NCBI RefSeq assembly: GCF_901709675.1
Contig: NC_051092.1
Span: 2,920,491-2,984,490 of the forward strand
Direction: 5' to 3'
Length of the DNA: 64,000 bases
DNA from: Syngnathus acus
Taxonomy: Eukaryota; Chordata; Actinopteri; Syngnathiformes; Syngnathidae
Below the pieces are notes generated by a model. That model was not told the DNA's origin, made no database searches, and saw only the letters and a list, made by a program, of their open reading frames with translations. Positions 33,946-45,059 of the stretch are shown one piece after another. Position numbers and translations under genes: made by a program. How positions within the stretch are numbered: position 1 is the stretch's first letter; the number at the start of each line of letters is the position of its first letter.

Positions 33946-35023
33946 TTCAAGGCGATTCTAATTTACGGTGATAGCTTGCGTTAATTAAATTGATTTAAGA
34001 ATTTAGTCATAGAACAAATTATACTTGTACCAGAATTGCATAGATTAAGATTAAACACAAACGACAGTCGATATTTCAAAAGCTATTAAGATATTTTAAA
34101 GCGATGCATTCCCAGAAAGAACATCATCTTTTCATCTGTAATATTATAAACTAAAAGGAAAAAGTACATTCAAGCTTCAGGCGATGCGGTGTAAGATTTT
34201 TTCTAAAAATCACAACGGCAATCTAGATCTCATACCTCCGCCCCACATACGCAATAAATAATATTTTATGTGTAGAGACCATCCTTTTAATCCTTTTAAT
34301 TACAAAAAAAAACATAATTCCATTAATCAGTCTATTAAAACTGGCAGATGACACAGATAGATGTGACACGCCAAAATGATATCATAACAAGCGTAGCTTT
34401 TTAATTGCTTACATTTTCCCCCACTTTTTTGAAGGTGACAAGGCCATTACTCTGAAGTCACCACTTATCGGCGCCATCGCGGGAGGATTAATGGTCTCAC
34501 TCGGGGCCGGTGAGAAATGTTGTCCTGATTATCAGTGCAAGAAAAAGAATCGTGGTTATTTGTCATTGTGTTAAGCAGCGAGAGAGACTAATCAGACAAC
34601 CCCCCCCTGAGTTAAGACCGTCATTAACCCTTTCGGCTACCGCCGTACGCGCGGGGAGGCGTGGCTAAACGATCCGTCAGTGCTGTTCTATGTTATGCAT
34701 GGAAAAACTTGAGTGTCGGTTGATATTGTGAATTCATAAAGCTAATGTGTGCAAAGTGGCAAAAAGCAGTCTAAACATTACTACGAAGGACAGCAAAATA
34801 CAACATAAGCTGGAATTCAAGGACGCCATTAGCGAATGAAAACACAACGTTTCAAAATGATCATCGGAGTGAGGCTGCATTCTGCCCACTTTAGAGGCCG
34901 TAAGGAAAAAAGCTTCACTATTTACTGTGGCGCATCTGTTTAGCGTGCCTTAAACCGATCGTCGCAATTTGTCGTAGTAGCTCTGGAATTCGCCCAAAAT
35001 GGCTGCTTCCAAACAAAATGATA

Positions 35024-35040
35024 GACACTAATTTAGTGTC
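35024..35040. repeat. 17-bp palindrome
   Basis: GACACTA-ATT-TAGTGTC: perfect 7-bp arms with a 3-base centre. A possible dimer-binding site. Nothing else supports function. Confidence 0.4.
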
Positions 35041-37345
35041 GATCACAACGCGGCGTATTTGCAACACAGATCTCCCTCTCTGGCCGGTAAAAAAAAATTA
35101 TACACCGCTAGTGTTAGCGGCCAATTGCTAATTGCTTCCCTGACAGTGGCAGTGGTGTTAGTCAGCTAGCTGCTCGCCTTTAGCGCAGCTAAATATCTAA
35201 AAGATACTATAAATATATCTTATCAGTATTGTATCGACAATCAAAGGGCAACATATATCTTGTTGGTTTGTAAGTGCGTTAACCAGATGCAATAGCAGCA
35301 GTAGCAGCACGACCCATTTAACACATTTGTGTCATGGAGATGTTTCCCGCCCCCTCCAACTGGTCCCCGAGGCGTTTGGACTAGCCAACATTATTTTCCT
35401 CGTCTGTCACCTTTCTAGTATCTGTTAAGACACACTGCCGCTGTTTGTGTACGTTTGTGCGAGGGCTTTTCGCTTCCCTTTTTTCCCCATGAATGTTTCA
35501 TATAACGGAGGGAGAAAGATTGTCCGGTCGGGCCAAAGACAAATTGCTCAGGAACGTCTAAATGGCAGTCAATGATAAGTCATTGTAAGGCGAGTAAGTG
35601 ACTTCCAATAGAGTGGCGAGGGAGACAGAGAATAATGGCGGAGCACAGGTGAAAAATAGATGTTTGGCTTGGTGTAATTACTCCATTAGGGGGCTCTCTG
35701 TTAATCTGGTGCCGCCGAGGCGAGTGTTTTTACAGCGATGCTGGGTGGGAAGGGGGCGGGAGGGGTAGTGGTGACGGGGAAATGTTGCCCAATCACAGCA
35801 CGAGTTATGAAGAGTTTACTTGTGGTGAAGGTCCTCATGGGATTTGTATTATGAGTGAGAATAGTGTTTAACTTTTGATCATTGAACTCCAAACTGCAAG
35901 GTGTTCCTTAATTACCTGTGATGTCGTCCGTCTGACGCGCGGTGGGCGTGGACAGTGCTTCAACTTCCCGCGTATGGCAAAATCTGGGTTAGCCCAAAAA
36001 AAAAAACCACTCCACTTTTCAGATCATTTTCAAACATTTGGTGTCTGCTTCTTCCGCCTGTGGCGATCTAGACAAAAGGGGGGAAAAATATGTTCTTAGT
36101 TTAGTCCGACCGCACAAGCTGTTTTCTCCAGTTAACTTTTAAAACAGTGCTACGAGCGCTGCCCACAGCTTTATCGCCCGAGCTCAGACTGACCTCGTCC
36201 TCACCTTTTTGAGTGAGTTCCCATCTGTTTGGGTCCCACCCTACAATCCAAACCAGTTGGCTGCAGGCCGACTATCTGCAATGGGCTTTTTTCGACGGAA
36301 CCCCCGAACCAAACCCTGCAGGAGCTGAAGACTCAAGTGTGTGTGTGTTCTGTGAAATCTCAGCTCTCACACCTCCGCATTTTCTTGGAAACCCGACAGG
36401 CTTGGAGTGTAGAAAGCATACAGACCTCATCATTGTTTTACTCCATTACGAGTAACTGACATGTCTTGTGGTTAAATTGCTGATTTCACTTTGACCTCAA
36501 CCATTTTATCTTTTAAACTGCAACTGTTGTGCTATGTTAAAATATTAAATGTCATTCTTGTTCAATTCAGCCTTTCATACTCTACAAAAGACTGTTGTTG
36601 AAAAATAAATACCATTTTAAAGACACACACAAACGACTGTCGGGATGTCGGGTTTTAATCACAATCACGTCTGAAACTTTAATACGCCGAGAGCAAACTA
36701 ATTGATTCAGTATGTTTGCTTTATTGACGCGCTGCTCATAATTACGTTGGTAAGCACTTTTTGAAATTTAATGCAAACATTTTTTCTAGACTCCCAAACT
36801 CCGACCTCACTTTGAAATCCTGTACACCATTTTGACACACTTCTGTGTCCTTAATGTTGTGTCCAGTACGCGTCCAAATTCGTGGCCTTGCATGCTTGCT
36901 TGAAATTGCTGATCCAAATCCTCGCAGCAGCTCATTAGGAGAGTACCCTGACCTTCAACCGGACGAGCTATTAGCAGGCAAAGGCGTACAGGTCTCACAC
37001 AAAGGCGTTAAACGAGAGAGGGGTGGGGTTGAGTGTACACAATGCGTCCAGCTGGACTATTTTCACCGTGCAAAACGTTACAGGTTGGAACTAGCCGACA
37101 GCGAGGTGACGTGAGCCCTTGCGAGCCGTTGGAATATGGACAATTTTGGGGTCGCGCTCTTGTTTTCTCTGTGTTTAATTTTCTATCGACAGTGACACGG
37201 ACCGTGGTGTGAACCTGGTACCTGTGGTCTCATCCTGCTTAAAGTGCGTGCAGACACAAACGAATGCGGCGCACAGCCTCGTCACTGACAGGCAGGCCCA
37301 AAGCAAGCAACTCTGATGGAAGTGGAAAATGGAATTGGTGGCCTG

Positions 37346-37361
37346 CAGCGCCCCCAAGTGT
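37346..37361 (-). promoter_or_regulatory. CTCF-like site (weak)
   Basis: Read on the minus strand, ACACTTGGGGGCGCTG matches the core CTCF consensus CCACTAGGGGGCGC at about 12 of 14 positions. A single motif match. Occupancy is unknown. Confidence 0.3.
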
Positions 37362-38910
37362 ATAATGGCCAAACTGGCAGTGGCAAAACGAGCAGACTGT
37401 TCAAGTGCACCTCAATAAGAGAGCGAAGATATTCATTTTTTCAATGGTTCAAAAACGCTGACAGATTCACTATACACAGAGTGAAATATTAATATTATAA
37501 TTGCTGAGTATTAAAAAAAATCACTGTCATGAAGAAATTAGACTACATAAGAAAGAAAATTATTTGGAATTGCTTTCAATGTGTTTAATTAATCTGTATA
37601 TGCAGGTTCTAAATCCCAAAATAAATATTTTTAAAAAGATGAAATTATACAAATAGTTTTGTTTATTCTGTTCTAATTTTCCTCAACAAAAAAGGCTCTT
37701 TATTTCAAATAAAACTCTATAAATAGTACTGCTGTACAGTATCATACCATTTTCATTAAAAGGTTAATATACACAGAAAGTATATATATATATTTTTTTA
37801 ATTTCAGGCTACAATGGAGCTACGTGCTGCACTTTGACCTAAGCTCAAGAGTTTGCTTCACAGGCCTTTTTGCAAACAAAGTTCACAGCAGCACCCAATT
37901 CTCAGGAAACCCATTGCATCACACGCAAAATTCTTCCCTTCATCTGATGCTAATGTAGCACAAAAAAAGAGAGCCAAAAAGAAAGCAAGCGATATCTGGC
38001 TTTAAAGACATGTCCGTCTGCCGCGCTTGGCGTTTGAAGCCGTAAATGCGACATATAGACTTCAAGAGGAAAGCCCGAGACTGGCGGTTTAAAGATGAGT
38101 GCCAGGCAGGCACGGCAACACGGTTCGGGATATTCTGCGGCCAAGCTTGATTATTGGAGATGAAGGACAGCCTGAGAGGATGTGGGACTGTTAAACCCTC
38201 CAATCCTTTCAACAAAGCCCTCCTATAACAATCTTCTCTTCGCCGCCGCTGCATTTATTGTGCGCACCCTTGAGTTCCCGCTCCTTTTCTCTCTCTGCCG
38301 AGGGGGGGTATCATTTTGGCATTCACTGGTGAAACGTAGCTATTTTATTTATCATCAATTATGCGCTTATTGTTTGTTTTCCAAAACCATAACAGACCTT
38401 GAATGACTGAAGGTGAAAAAAAAAAAAAAGTGTCGGCTGTATTTCGCAGGCTCATCCTCGGCTAATCACGACGCCGCGCCGTATATCTACACGGCACTTC
38501 AACCGTCATTAGTATTATGCCAAAGCCCGGCTGTAGACTCCAAACCTCTGCCCCCCCCCCCACTCCCCTTTTTGCTACGAGAGGGCCGCGCTTCATTTAA
38601 TGCCCCTGTCCATTATTGCCAGAATATCTGAAAGGTGCTAAGCCTTGAAACGGTTCCCGTATTATTTTCGGGGCCGGCTGAATATTTCACGGCGGGAGGC
38701 AGAAAATGAGACCTTCCCTCAAGAGACTTCCTGCGGAGCATTCCACGCGGTAAGGTCTCACTTTGTGCAAAAACATCCTTGAACAAACAATTATGTATTT
38801 ATCCGACGTTCTGCTTTATTTTTCGCCACGTGTCGCCCGCTTACAGGTAAAACGGGAAGAAGGTATTCAAAATGGAAGTGCGTCCTCTAGCTAGCTCGTG
38901 GAGAAGCGAG

Positions 38911-39092
38911 ATCAGTACCGTAATTTTCGGACTATAAGTCGCGGTTTTTTTCATAGTTTGGGTGGGGGGGCGACTTATACTCAGGAGCGACTTATATACA
39001 TATATATGGTTTTTTTCACTTTTTTGGGCATTTTATGGCTGGTGCGACTTATACTCCGGTGCGACTTATAGTCCGAAAATTACGGTAATCAG
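38911..39092. mobile_element. Complete MITE with perfect 27-bp TIRs and 5-bp target duplication
   Basis: The left terminal repeat (38916-38942) begins TACCGTAATTTTCGGACTAT. The right one (39061-39087) is its exact reverse complement over 27 bases. The 172-bp element is flanked by ATCAG on both sides (38911-38915 and 39088-39092), a 5-bp target site duplication. Inside are further CGACTTATACTC and GCGACTTATA sub-repeats in both orientations, so the whole unit can fold into a long hairpin. It encodes nothing, so it is a non-autonomous element mobilised by a transposase elsewhere. This family is frequent in fish. I leave the superfamily open. Perfect terminal repeats imply a recent insertion. 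Confidence 0.88.
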
Positions 39093-40644
39093 CGAGGAGT
39101 TTCATCGTCACCTCACTAGAGATTCCTTCAAAGAGCAGCGGCGGACCTCACCGCATTGATTGCTGAATCACCTCGCGCTGCCTTGAAATCAGATCTCAGT
39201 CTTTGGAGAGATTAGCCAGAAACGGTATGTGGGTCGCTGCATGATTTGATGAACAGGTAAAAGTGGAGACAATTGTTTCGTCTGTTCGCAAGTTTTTTTT
39301 GGGGGGGGGGGAGAGTGTGTTTTTAAAAATACTTCAGATTTTGTTTGGGAGTAGAAAGGCAAGAAAAGTTAAGATCTGGATCGTTAACATTTTTTGAAAA
39401 TTCCGTACCCCATTTAAGCAACATATTGACCTCTACTTAACCCTAAATATTTGTATCGCCCCTTCACCGAAGTCTTCTTTGCTGAAGACAAAGGCTTCAA
39501 AAAATCCACCCCTGGAATTGGGAACGTTTTGTTCCCGCCACGACAGCCGCGTGGTGAACGCCGTTTAAGCTAGCTTGATAACGAGCGTTTACCAACAACT
39601 TAGAACAGGTGCCAAAGTATGGAACATCGACTCGAGTGTCATTAGAATGAAAAGTAATAAATATTACTTACATGAATGTGTTTCCCCTTTCTTTTTGATT
39701 GACAATGTTGTTGTCACCTGTTGCCGAGCAGACTATTTGAGAGTCTTGTTGAGGTTCAGTTCTGTCTTTGTGCTTTAGGGTCATGCAACCTTTTTGTGAC
39801 CCAAGTTTACAGGGAATCGGGAGACATCTTGGTTCTGAAGAAGGGAGAAGTCGAGACATACGTGATTATTTTACGAATCACCACTTGGCGGACAACAATA
39901 TTTCTGTTGATTCCGATATGCACGGTTTCAAAATGTCATTTTCTCCCCCTTATTGACATTTTGAGTCAGCATTAATAACAAAACTATCAAACACAGAAAA
40001 AAAATGACAACCCCTTGCAATTTAAGATTGACATATAGAAAACGATTCCATTCCATTCTCGTACGTAAGTAACGAGGCCATTTGCACCTAAAAGTAGATT
40101 TTTTCAGCGGCAAAAAAGTCAAACAACAAAGCCGCCGCGCTTAATCATTGAAACTTCAGCCGCCGGTGACCTTTTGGGAAGGATCCATATCTGCCTTTCC
40201 TGGAGGAAAGGATGTGGATAGCGAAGCGCTTGTGTCCTTTGTGTTTGGTGAAGATATTGAGCGTTTGAAGTGTTAACACTGACACCGAGCCTTCGGGGTG
40301 AGCGGGCAAAGGGGAACATGTCACACAACGGGACGGGACTTGGATCTTTGCTTCACCTCTGCCGACCTCTCGCTCGCGTGGCTTTTTCGAGGCTTGCTAC
40401 TTGGGGCTCAGTGTCAGGCTCCATCTTATCACCCCAATATGCGGAAATGTAGCTGTTTTGGGAATTTTGGAGGAAGACAGGAAGCTAACACAAGCGTGGG
40501 TACATTCCAGGTTAGGAATTCGGAATTTTGGGTGGCATGTGTAGTTTTTACCGATTTTGCAGAACCTGCAAAACCATGAGGAAAAAAAGTTAACACTAAA
40601 AAATCCTAATTACAGTAAGTATGTGAATGAAAATCCCATCATGA

Positions 40645-40797
40645 CTATCAAATATTTCATTTAAATAATATTTAATAATTAATAACGTGATAGATATAAT
40701 ATATTATATTAAAATAATATTTGAATACTATATATATATTTATTTTTTTAAATTTATTTTATGATAATTTATATATTATATTTTTTATATATTTTGC
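40645..40797. repeat. Extreme AT-rich low-complexity tract
   Basis: Roughly 150 bases almost wholly A/T, with TATATATAT, AATAATATTT and ATATATTATATT strings, some mutually complementary. It may be a decayed (TA)n array or an unwinding/matrix-attachment-type sequence. Confidence 0.7.
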
Positions 40798-41538
40798 TTC
40801 CTGCATCTATGCTTCATTATAAAAACTATTTGTTGAAATGACATTCTCTTTCCACCCGCTTTCATCGTCCATCTATTAAGGATGGGCTGTCACGCAAATG
40901 ACCTTTGCTAATGAAGCTCTGGATTTGGGATGACAATGTTTTTTGTGTGATCTTCCCATGTTAAATGCCTCCAGTAGCTTGGCTGACATACTCCATTGAG
41001 GCCACACATAAAACAGTGTGCCATCTGCACCTGAAGCATTGCTATCGGCCCACAACCCCCCCCTCCCTCCCCCCTTTCTCTCCATGCCTTCCTCCAGCCT
41101 GACCTCGCTCTTCCCATTCCGGGCTAGGCAAGCCGAACCGAAGGCAGCTTTCAGGGGAGGGGGGGCTGTCTGCTCATATCAAGTCAGGGGACCTTTTCAG
41201 AATCGGTTCAGAGATCATAGCAAGTGGAAGTCAAGGAAGAAAATGACCCTCTACTCCAGGCTTGATCGGATCTTGGCCCAGTCAAACCCGGCGGGCCTCG
41301 GGTCTCTGGACAGCTCCATCTCTGCGGGCTCGGACCCTCCCATAGTGGGAATGAAAGAGGGCACCGAGAGGGAGCGGCGGTTCCGATGTGTCAGGCTCGA
41401 TGTCCTGGCCGTCTCGCAAAGCCAAGTGGGCAAAGCAAAGGACACAGCCAGCAGGCAGCGGGCCAGAACGAGACCCCGACATTGTGTGACATGTCAGCTA
41501 ATGGCTGTCGTTTTGCTTTAAGTCTCTGCGGCCGGGGA

Positions 41539-41556
41539 TGATGACATAGGTCATCA
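41539..41556. promoter_or_regulatory. Inverted bZIP/nuclear-receptor-type palindrome
   Basis: TGATGAC-ATAG-GTCATCA: perfect 7-bp arms around four bases, bracketed by GGGGA and CGGGG. The arms contain TGAC/GTCA half-sites (bZIP-like) and AGGTCA (nuclear-receptor half-site). Suggestive only. Confidence 0.35.
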
Positions 41557-42404
41557 CGGGGAAGGAAAATAAACAAATGAACAAACTGCTGGCAAAAAAA
41601 TACATAAAATAATAAATAGTACCAATTATCATCTGTTGGTAATTACATACAGATGTTTTTTTTATTTACATGGCGATAAAACGGCTCACTCGGAAATTTA
41701 TTCCACTTATTTTTTGCAGCAAACCTTTGAACTTGTCTCACTGTAAACACGCATCCATTGAGACGGAGGGAGCTAGTTGCTTCTTGTTGACGCAAGATTA
41801 TTCACCATGCGTGTCTGAGCCTCGTCTACTTGACTCCCCCCCCCACACAGATCCCAGCATTCATTAAGATTACGTAGCTACTTTAAGTCCATCGCCTCTT
41901 TGCATAATGGCGAGCGGGTTCCCCCGGCTGGTACTGTGTCTTTCAAGTGCTCGCCAAAGGATGGGACTGAATTTTAAACGGCGCCGCGCCTCGCCTCAGA
42001 GTTGACCTTGCGCAGAAAGCCCAGTGATCTCATTCTTTGCCGTGGCGCAAAGCCGCTGATTTCCTCTGTTGCGGCGTTGCTGCCGTTGAAGAAAGGAGCC
42101 TTGTACGCGGGGCCGCCGTGCATCACTGCGGGCTACTTCCACCGACCGGCTTTCTTTAAACAGAGCGGCCAGGCAGGGAAAAGGAGCTCCATTCATAACG
42201 CTTTGATATGGAAATCTAGGTTAATTTCTCTCTCCAAAGGGAGTCATTTCCAGGATTATTATCCATCTTTGGCAGGTAGATGAGCGCGGCCATTTTAAAC
42301 CAAAGCGCTGAAAAGTGCCTTCAGTTATTCATTTGAAAATACTGATGGAAGAAAAAACAAGACGATACCTACGGAACCAATTAATAGAGTGTGGATGAAT
42401 ACTA

Positions 42405-42742
42405 TACAGTGATCCCTCGCTACTTCGCGTTTCGTTTATCACGGCTTCACTACATCGCGGATTTTTTTTTCCAAATTAAAACAACATTTAAAAGTCAAAA
42501 TAAAACTTTTCAATTGTGGAACCATGTGTCTAACCTTTAGGACAATGTAGTATTGCTCCAAATGTTCGTTTACATTCCTTTAGAAGTCCGTTTTCGCGTG
42601 TTAGCACGATCGTGAATTAGCATCTTTCCACTAACTCGTTAGCCTGCCCAGTACTTCTTGTTGGTGACGGTACTTCGCGGATTTCACTTATCGCGGGTGG
42701 TTTTTGGAACCGATTATCCGTGATAAACGAGGGATTACTGTA
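42405..42742. mobile_element. pogo/Tigger-like MITE (338 bp)
   Basis: The left end TACAGTGATCCCTCGCTACT and the right end, read in reverse complement, TACAGTAATCCCTCGTTTAT agree at 14 of the first 15 bases. If the outer TA is the duplicated target, the element proper is CAGTRATCCCTCG... with TA duplications, as expected of pogo/Tigger (Tc1/mariner) elements whose ends read CAGNNATNCCTCG. Both subterminal regions have the CGCGGATTT/TTCGCGGATTTCACTTATCG motif known from this family. There is no transposase frame inside, so it is non-autonomous. Confidence 0.8.
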
Positions 42743-43296
42743 CACATGTCATCAAGTATTGGAACGGTGAGGCCGCGTTATTCAGTAGGCAAAGAGGAGT
42801 GAATTTTAGCTGTTTCAGTCAAAATGTAGTTTGTTTTTTCCTCCACTTGCCAGTCATCATGCTGAGACCACTTTCTCCATGTCTCCAAGTGCCTGAAAGC
42901 ATTTATTGGAGTGACGCCCAACAGTTACTCTGATACCGTGCCTGTCAGTCTCAGGCAGTGCCAGGCTGTCCGACGCAACTCAGGGTGGGTGACGAAGGTT
43001 AATATCGCCTAGCGCTCCAAATTCAAATGACGACAAGACGGGCTCATTGATGAATGACTGATAGTCGACCCCATATTTCACTTGTCATTGCGCCGGCTAA
43101 TGCTTCCTCAGACAAGCGTTGTCAGAAGAGGTTCGCAGCTTAACCCTTGGTCGTCTTCGCCTCTCCTCGCCGCGGCCGTCACAGCCGATGACTCAACGCG
43201 ACTTGTCGTCAAATGTGATTAGGAAGACTCGGCGGAGTCAGTCAGCGTGGAGATTTTCTTTGGGTGTTAGTTTGTGCGCGGTGTGATCACACAACA
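42743..43296. other. Unique DNA, CpG-rich at its distal end
   Basis: No gene was seen. 43.08-43.28 kb has many CpGs and no repeats. It stops abruptly at the GGCGGAGCTAG/poly-G element. Confidence 0.4.
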
Positions 43297-43302
43297 AGCG
43301 CT

Positions 43303-43520
43303 GGCGGAGCTAGGATTTTTTTACGGGGGGGGGGGGGGGGGGGGGCAAAGATATCAAAATAAAAATTAAACCCTCACAAATTATTCAGAAAACAATTCAA
43401 GGAAAGATTCCTTGTAAAATCCTTAAGGGGGACGTGGAGAGTCGTTAAAAAAATTCCCGAAAAAATCGTGAATACCCAAAAATCAATTATCTGGCCTGCC
43501 AGCTGGGGGGGTACAAGTGG
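43303..43520 (+). repeat. GGCGGAGCTAG/poly-G repeat, copy 1
   Basis: GGCGGAGCTAGG (43303-43314) is followed by G21 (43325-43345), then A-rich sequence to about 43520, where ATCAATTATCTGGCCTGCC occurs. Copies 2 and 3 lie at 44990-45048 (reverse) and 48862-49080. The core followed by poly-G is a recurrent signature in fish genomes. Class unknown. Confidence 0.55.
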
Positions 43521-43529
43521 ACGAACATA

Positions 43530-44060
43530 AATCACAAATCTAGAACACTCATTCCTCTAGGAAGAACGATTCATAATTGACAATTTTCATGGAGGACGCG
43601 ATGATCAGTTTCATCAAAGACTTCTAGAACAGGACATCATCTGCTTACGGCAATTGACAAGAGCACGAGAGCGTCCAAAATAAAAAACTTCTGAGCACCG
43701 CTCATGTGAGACATTTTTTGTTTAATTATCAAAGGATTTTCTCGTTGACATTTTGATTGCCATTGCCAGCTAGACCAAAGTGTTGCATTTGAATGTATTC
43801 TTTGTTTTCAAAAACAACCCCGGGATCAGATTGTGTTCCAACGCCGACTGTTCTACTTAGTGGGACTATTCAATGGCTTGTCTGTTAATCATGACCTTTA
43901 AGAGAGAGACACTAACATGGATCACCTTAGTAATGTCACATGCTGGCCTTCAGATAGCGAGCTCCTCAGGGCGAGAAGGATCCTCGATATGCCGTGGCTT
44001 TGTTAGGGGGTCTCCATAGCTGCGTCTTGCCCCTGGGTTTTGCTCTTTGGATGGTTTGGC
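43530..44060. other. Unique non-coding DNA
   Basis: No gene, mobile element or long simple repeat was seen. Confidence 0.5.
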
Positions 44061-44069
44061 TGATGAAAC

Positions 44070-44400
44070 CTTGCGGTGAGGAGGGCAATATGGCAGATCG
44101 GAGCACTTGGGAGCGGTAAATGAAAGCGGCCACGAGAATGACCTGCGTCATCTGCGGTTCACTGGGCACAAAGTCGAAGGGCAAAAGGATAGAAGAGGCA
44201 TATTGCCATGTAAAAAGGTCAACGCAGTCAAAATGGATGTTTGGTGTCGTCCTGAATTTGATTTTTCCCTCATGGTAAATTGTCTCTCGAGTCCTATGAC
44301 ACCAGAACAGCTGAACGTCTTCCGACATGCCGGCGTGCTTCATCATATCTTACAATTTGCGAATAAAATATACATCAAGCTTTTGTGGAGTACAACATTA
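44070..44400. promoter_or_regulatory. Candidate conserved non-coding block (unverified)
   Basis: About 330 repeat-free bases. Stop-poor frames of 118-126 codons on both strands cross it, a hallmark of complex slow-evolving DNA rather than proof of coding. CATTTTGACTGCG-type words and a POU octamer ATGCAAAT at 44821-44828 lie nearby. No conservation data. Confidence 0.22.
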
Positions 44401-44984
44401 TCGCCAGCCTGTGTCTCAGTCAACATGCTCGTCTTCCCGGCCTCGGCACCACATAGCCATTAAGCACCATTACCGTGCGGGGCCATTTCATGGTCAGAGA
44501 GCATTTCAGTGCTGGCCCTCCCTGGGGCCACAGAATCAGCCAAGTGACTTCCAACCCTGCGCCAGCCTACAACAAATGTTTTACATTTTGTTGTGGTTTT
44601 CATTCCACTCTTTGCCTTTTACATCTACCCGCCGTGCACTTTGACACATCAAGTGTGACATGACTGATGGCAGTACGGTATAGCCGTATTGAACTACAGC
44701 CCGCCGAGAATGGGTTTAAAATTCTGCCATCTTGGATCGTAGAAATAACGGCAGAAAAATATTTTGGAATATTCCAACATAGCTTTCCATTGCTGTCACT
44801 TCCAGTATTCTTACCCCACTATGCAAATTAGTTCCTGTATTGAGGTGCACACACCAGAAGTTACTTTTTAAAGGTAAAAAAAATAACTTATTTAATGATA
44901 ATTTAAAAAAAAAATTAAGTCCAGAGTGAATTCAAAGAAAGATGCTGCTCTTCATTGGAAGAATCAGACAAGTTAATATTCAAT

Positions 44985-45048
44985 TATCTGGCTCCAAGCA
45001 CATTTCAGGGAGGGAGGGGCATGCCCCTGCCCCCCCCCTAGCTCCGCC
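44985..45048 (-). repeat. GGCGGAGCTAG/poly-G repeat, copy 2
   Basis: On the minus strand CACTGGCGGAGCTAGG is followed by a G9-type run and CAGGGGCATGCCCCTCCC (the plus strand shows CTAGCTCCGCC at 45038-45048). GGGGCATGCCCC is itself a 12-bp palindrome. Just upstream on the plus strand, ATTCAATTATCTGGC recalls the 13-mer at the far end of copy 1. Confidence 0.55.
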
Positions 45049-45059
45049 AGTGCAAAAGA

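Larger units (their letters stand above)
30930..38900. other. Unique non-coding DNA with simple repeats
   Basis: No gene was seen. 31.2-31.8 kb is rich in simple repeats. 32.0-32.9 kb is unique with CpG-rich parts. 33.46-33.95 kb carries a 162-codon minus-strand frame without domains. 34.0-34.35 kb is AT-rich. 35.0-38.9 kb is mostly unique with a small AT-rich patch at 37.4-37.8 kb. Confidence 0.5.
39093..42404. other. Non-coding DNA between two MITEs
   Basis: No gene was seen. G-run at 39301-39310, strongly AT-rich DNA at 40645-40797, and GC-rich DNA at 41.04-41.5 kb with a 167-codon frame that starts at GTG and has no known domain. 41.9-42.3 kb is CpG-rich unique sequence that could be regulatory. 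Confidence 0.5.
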
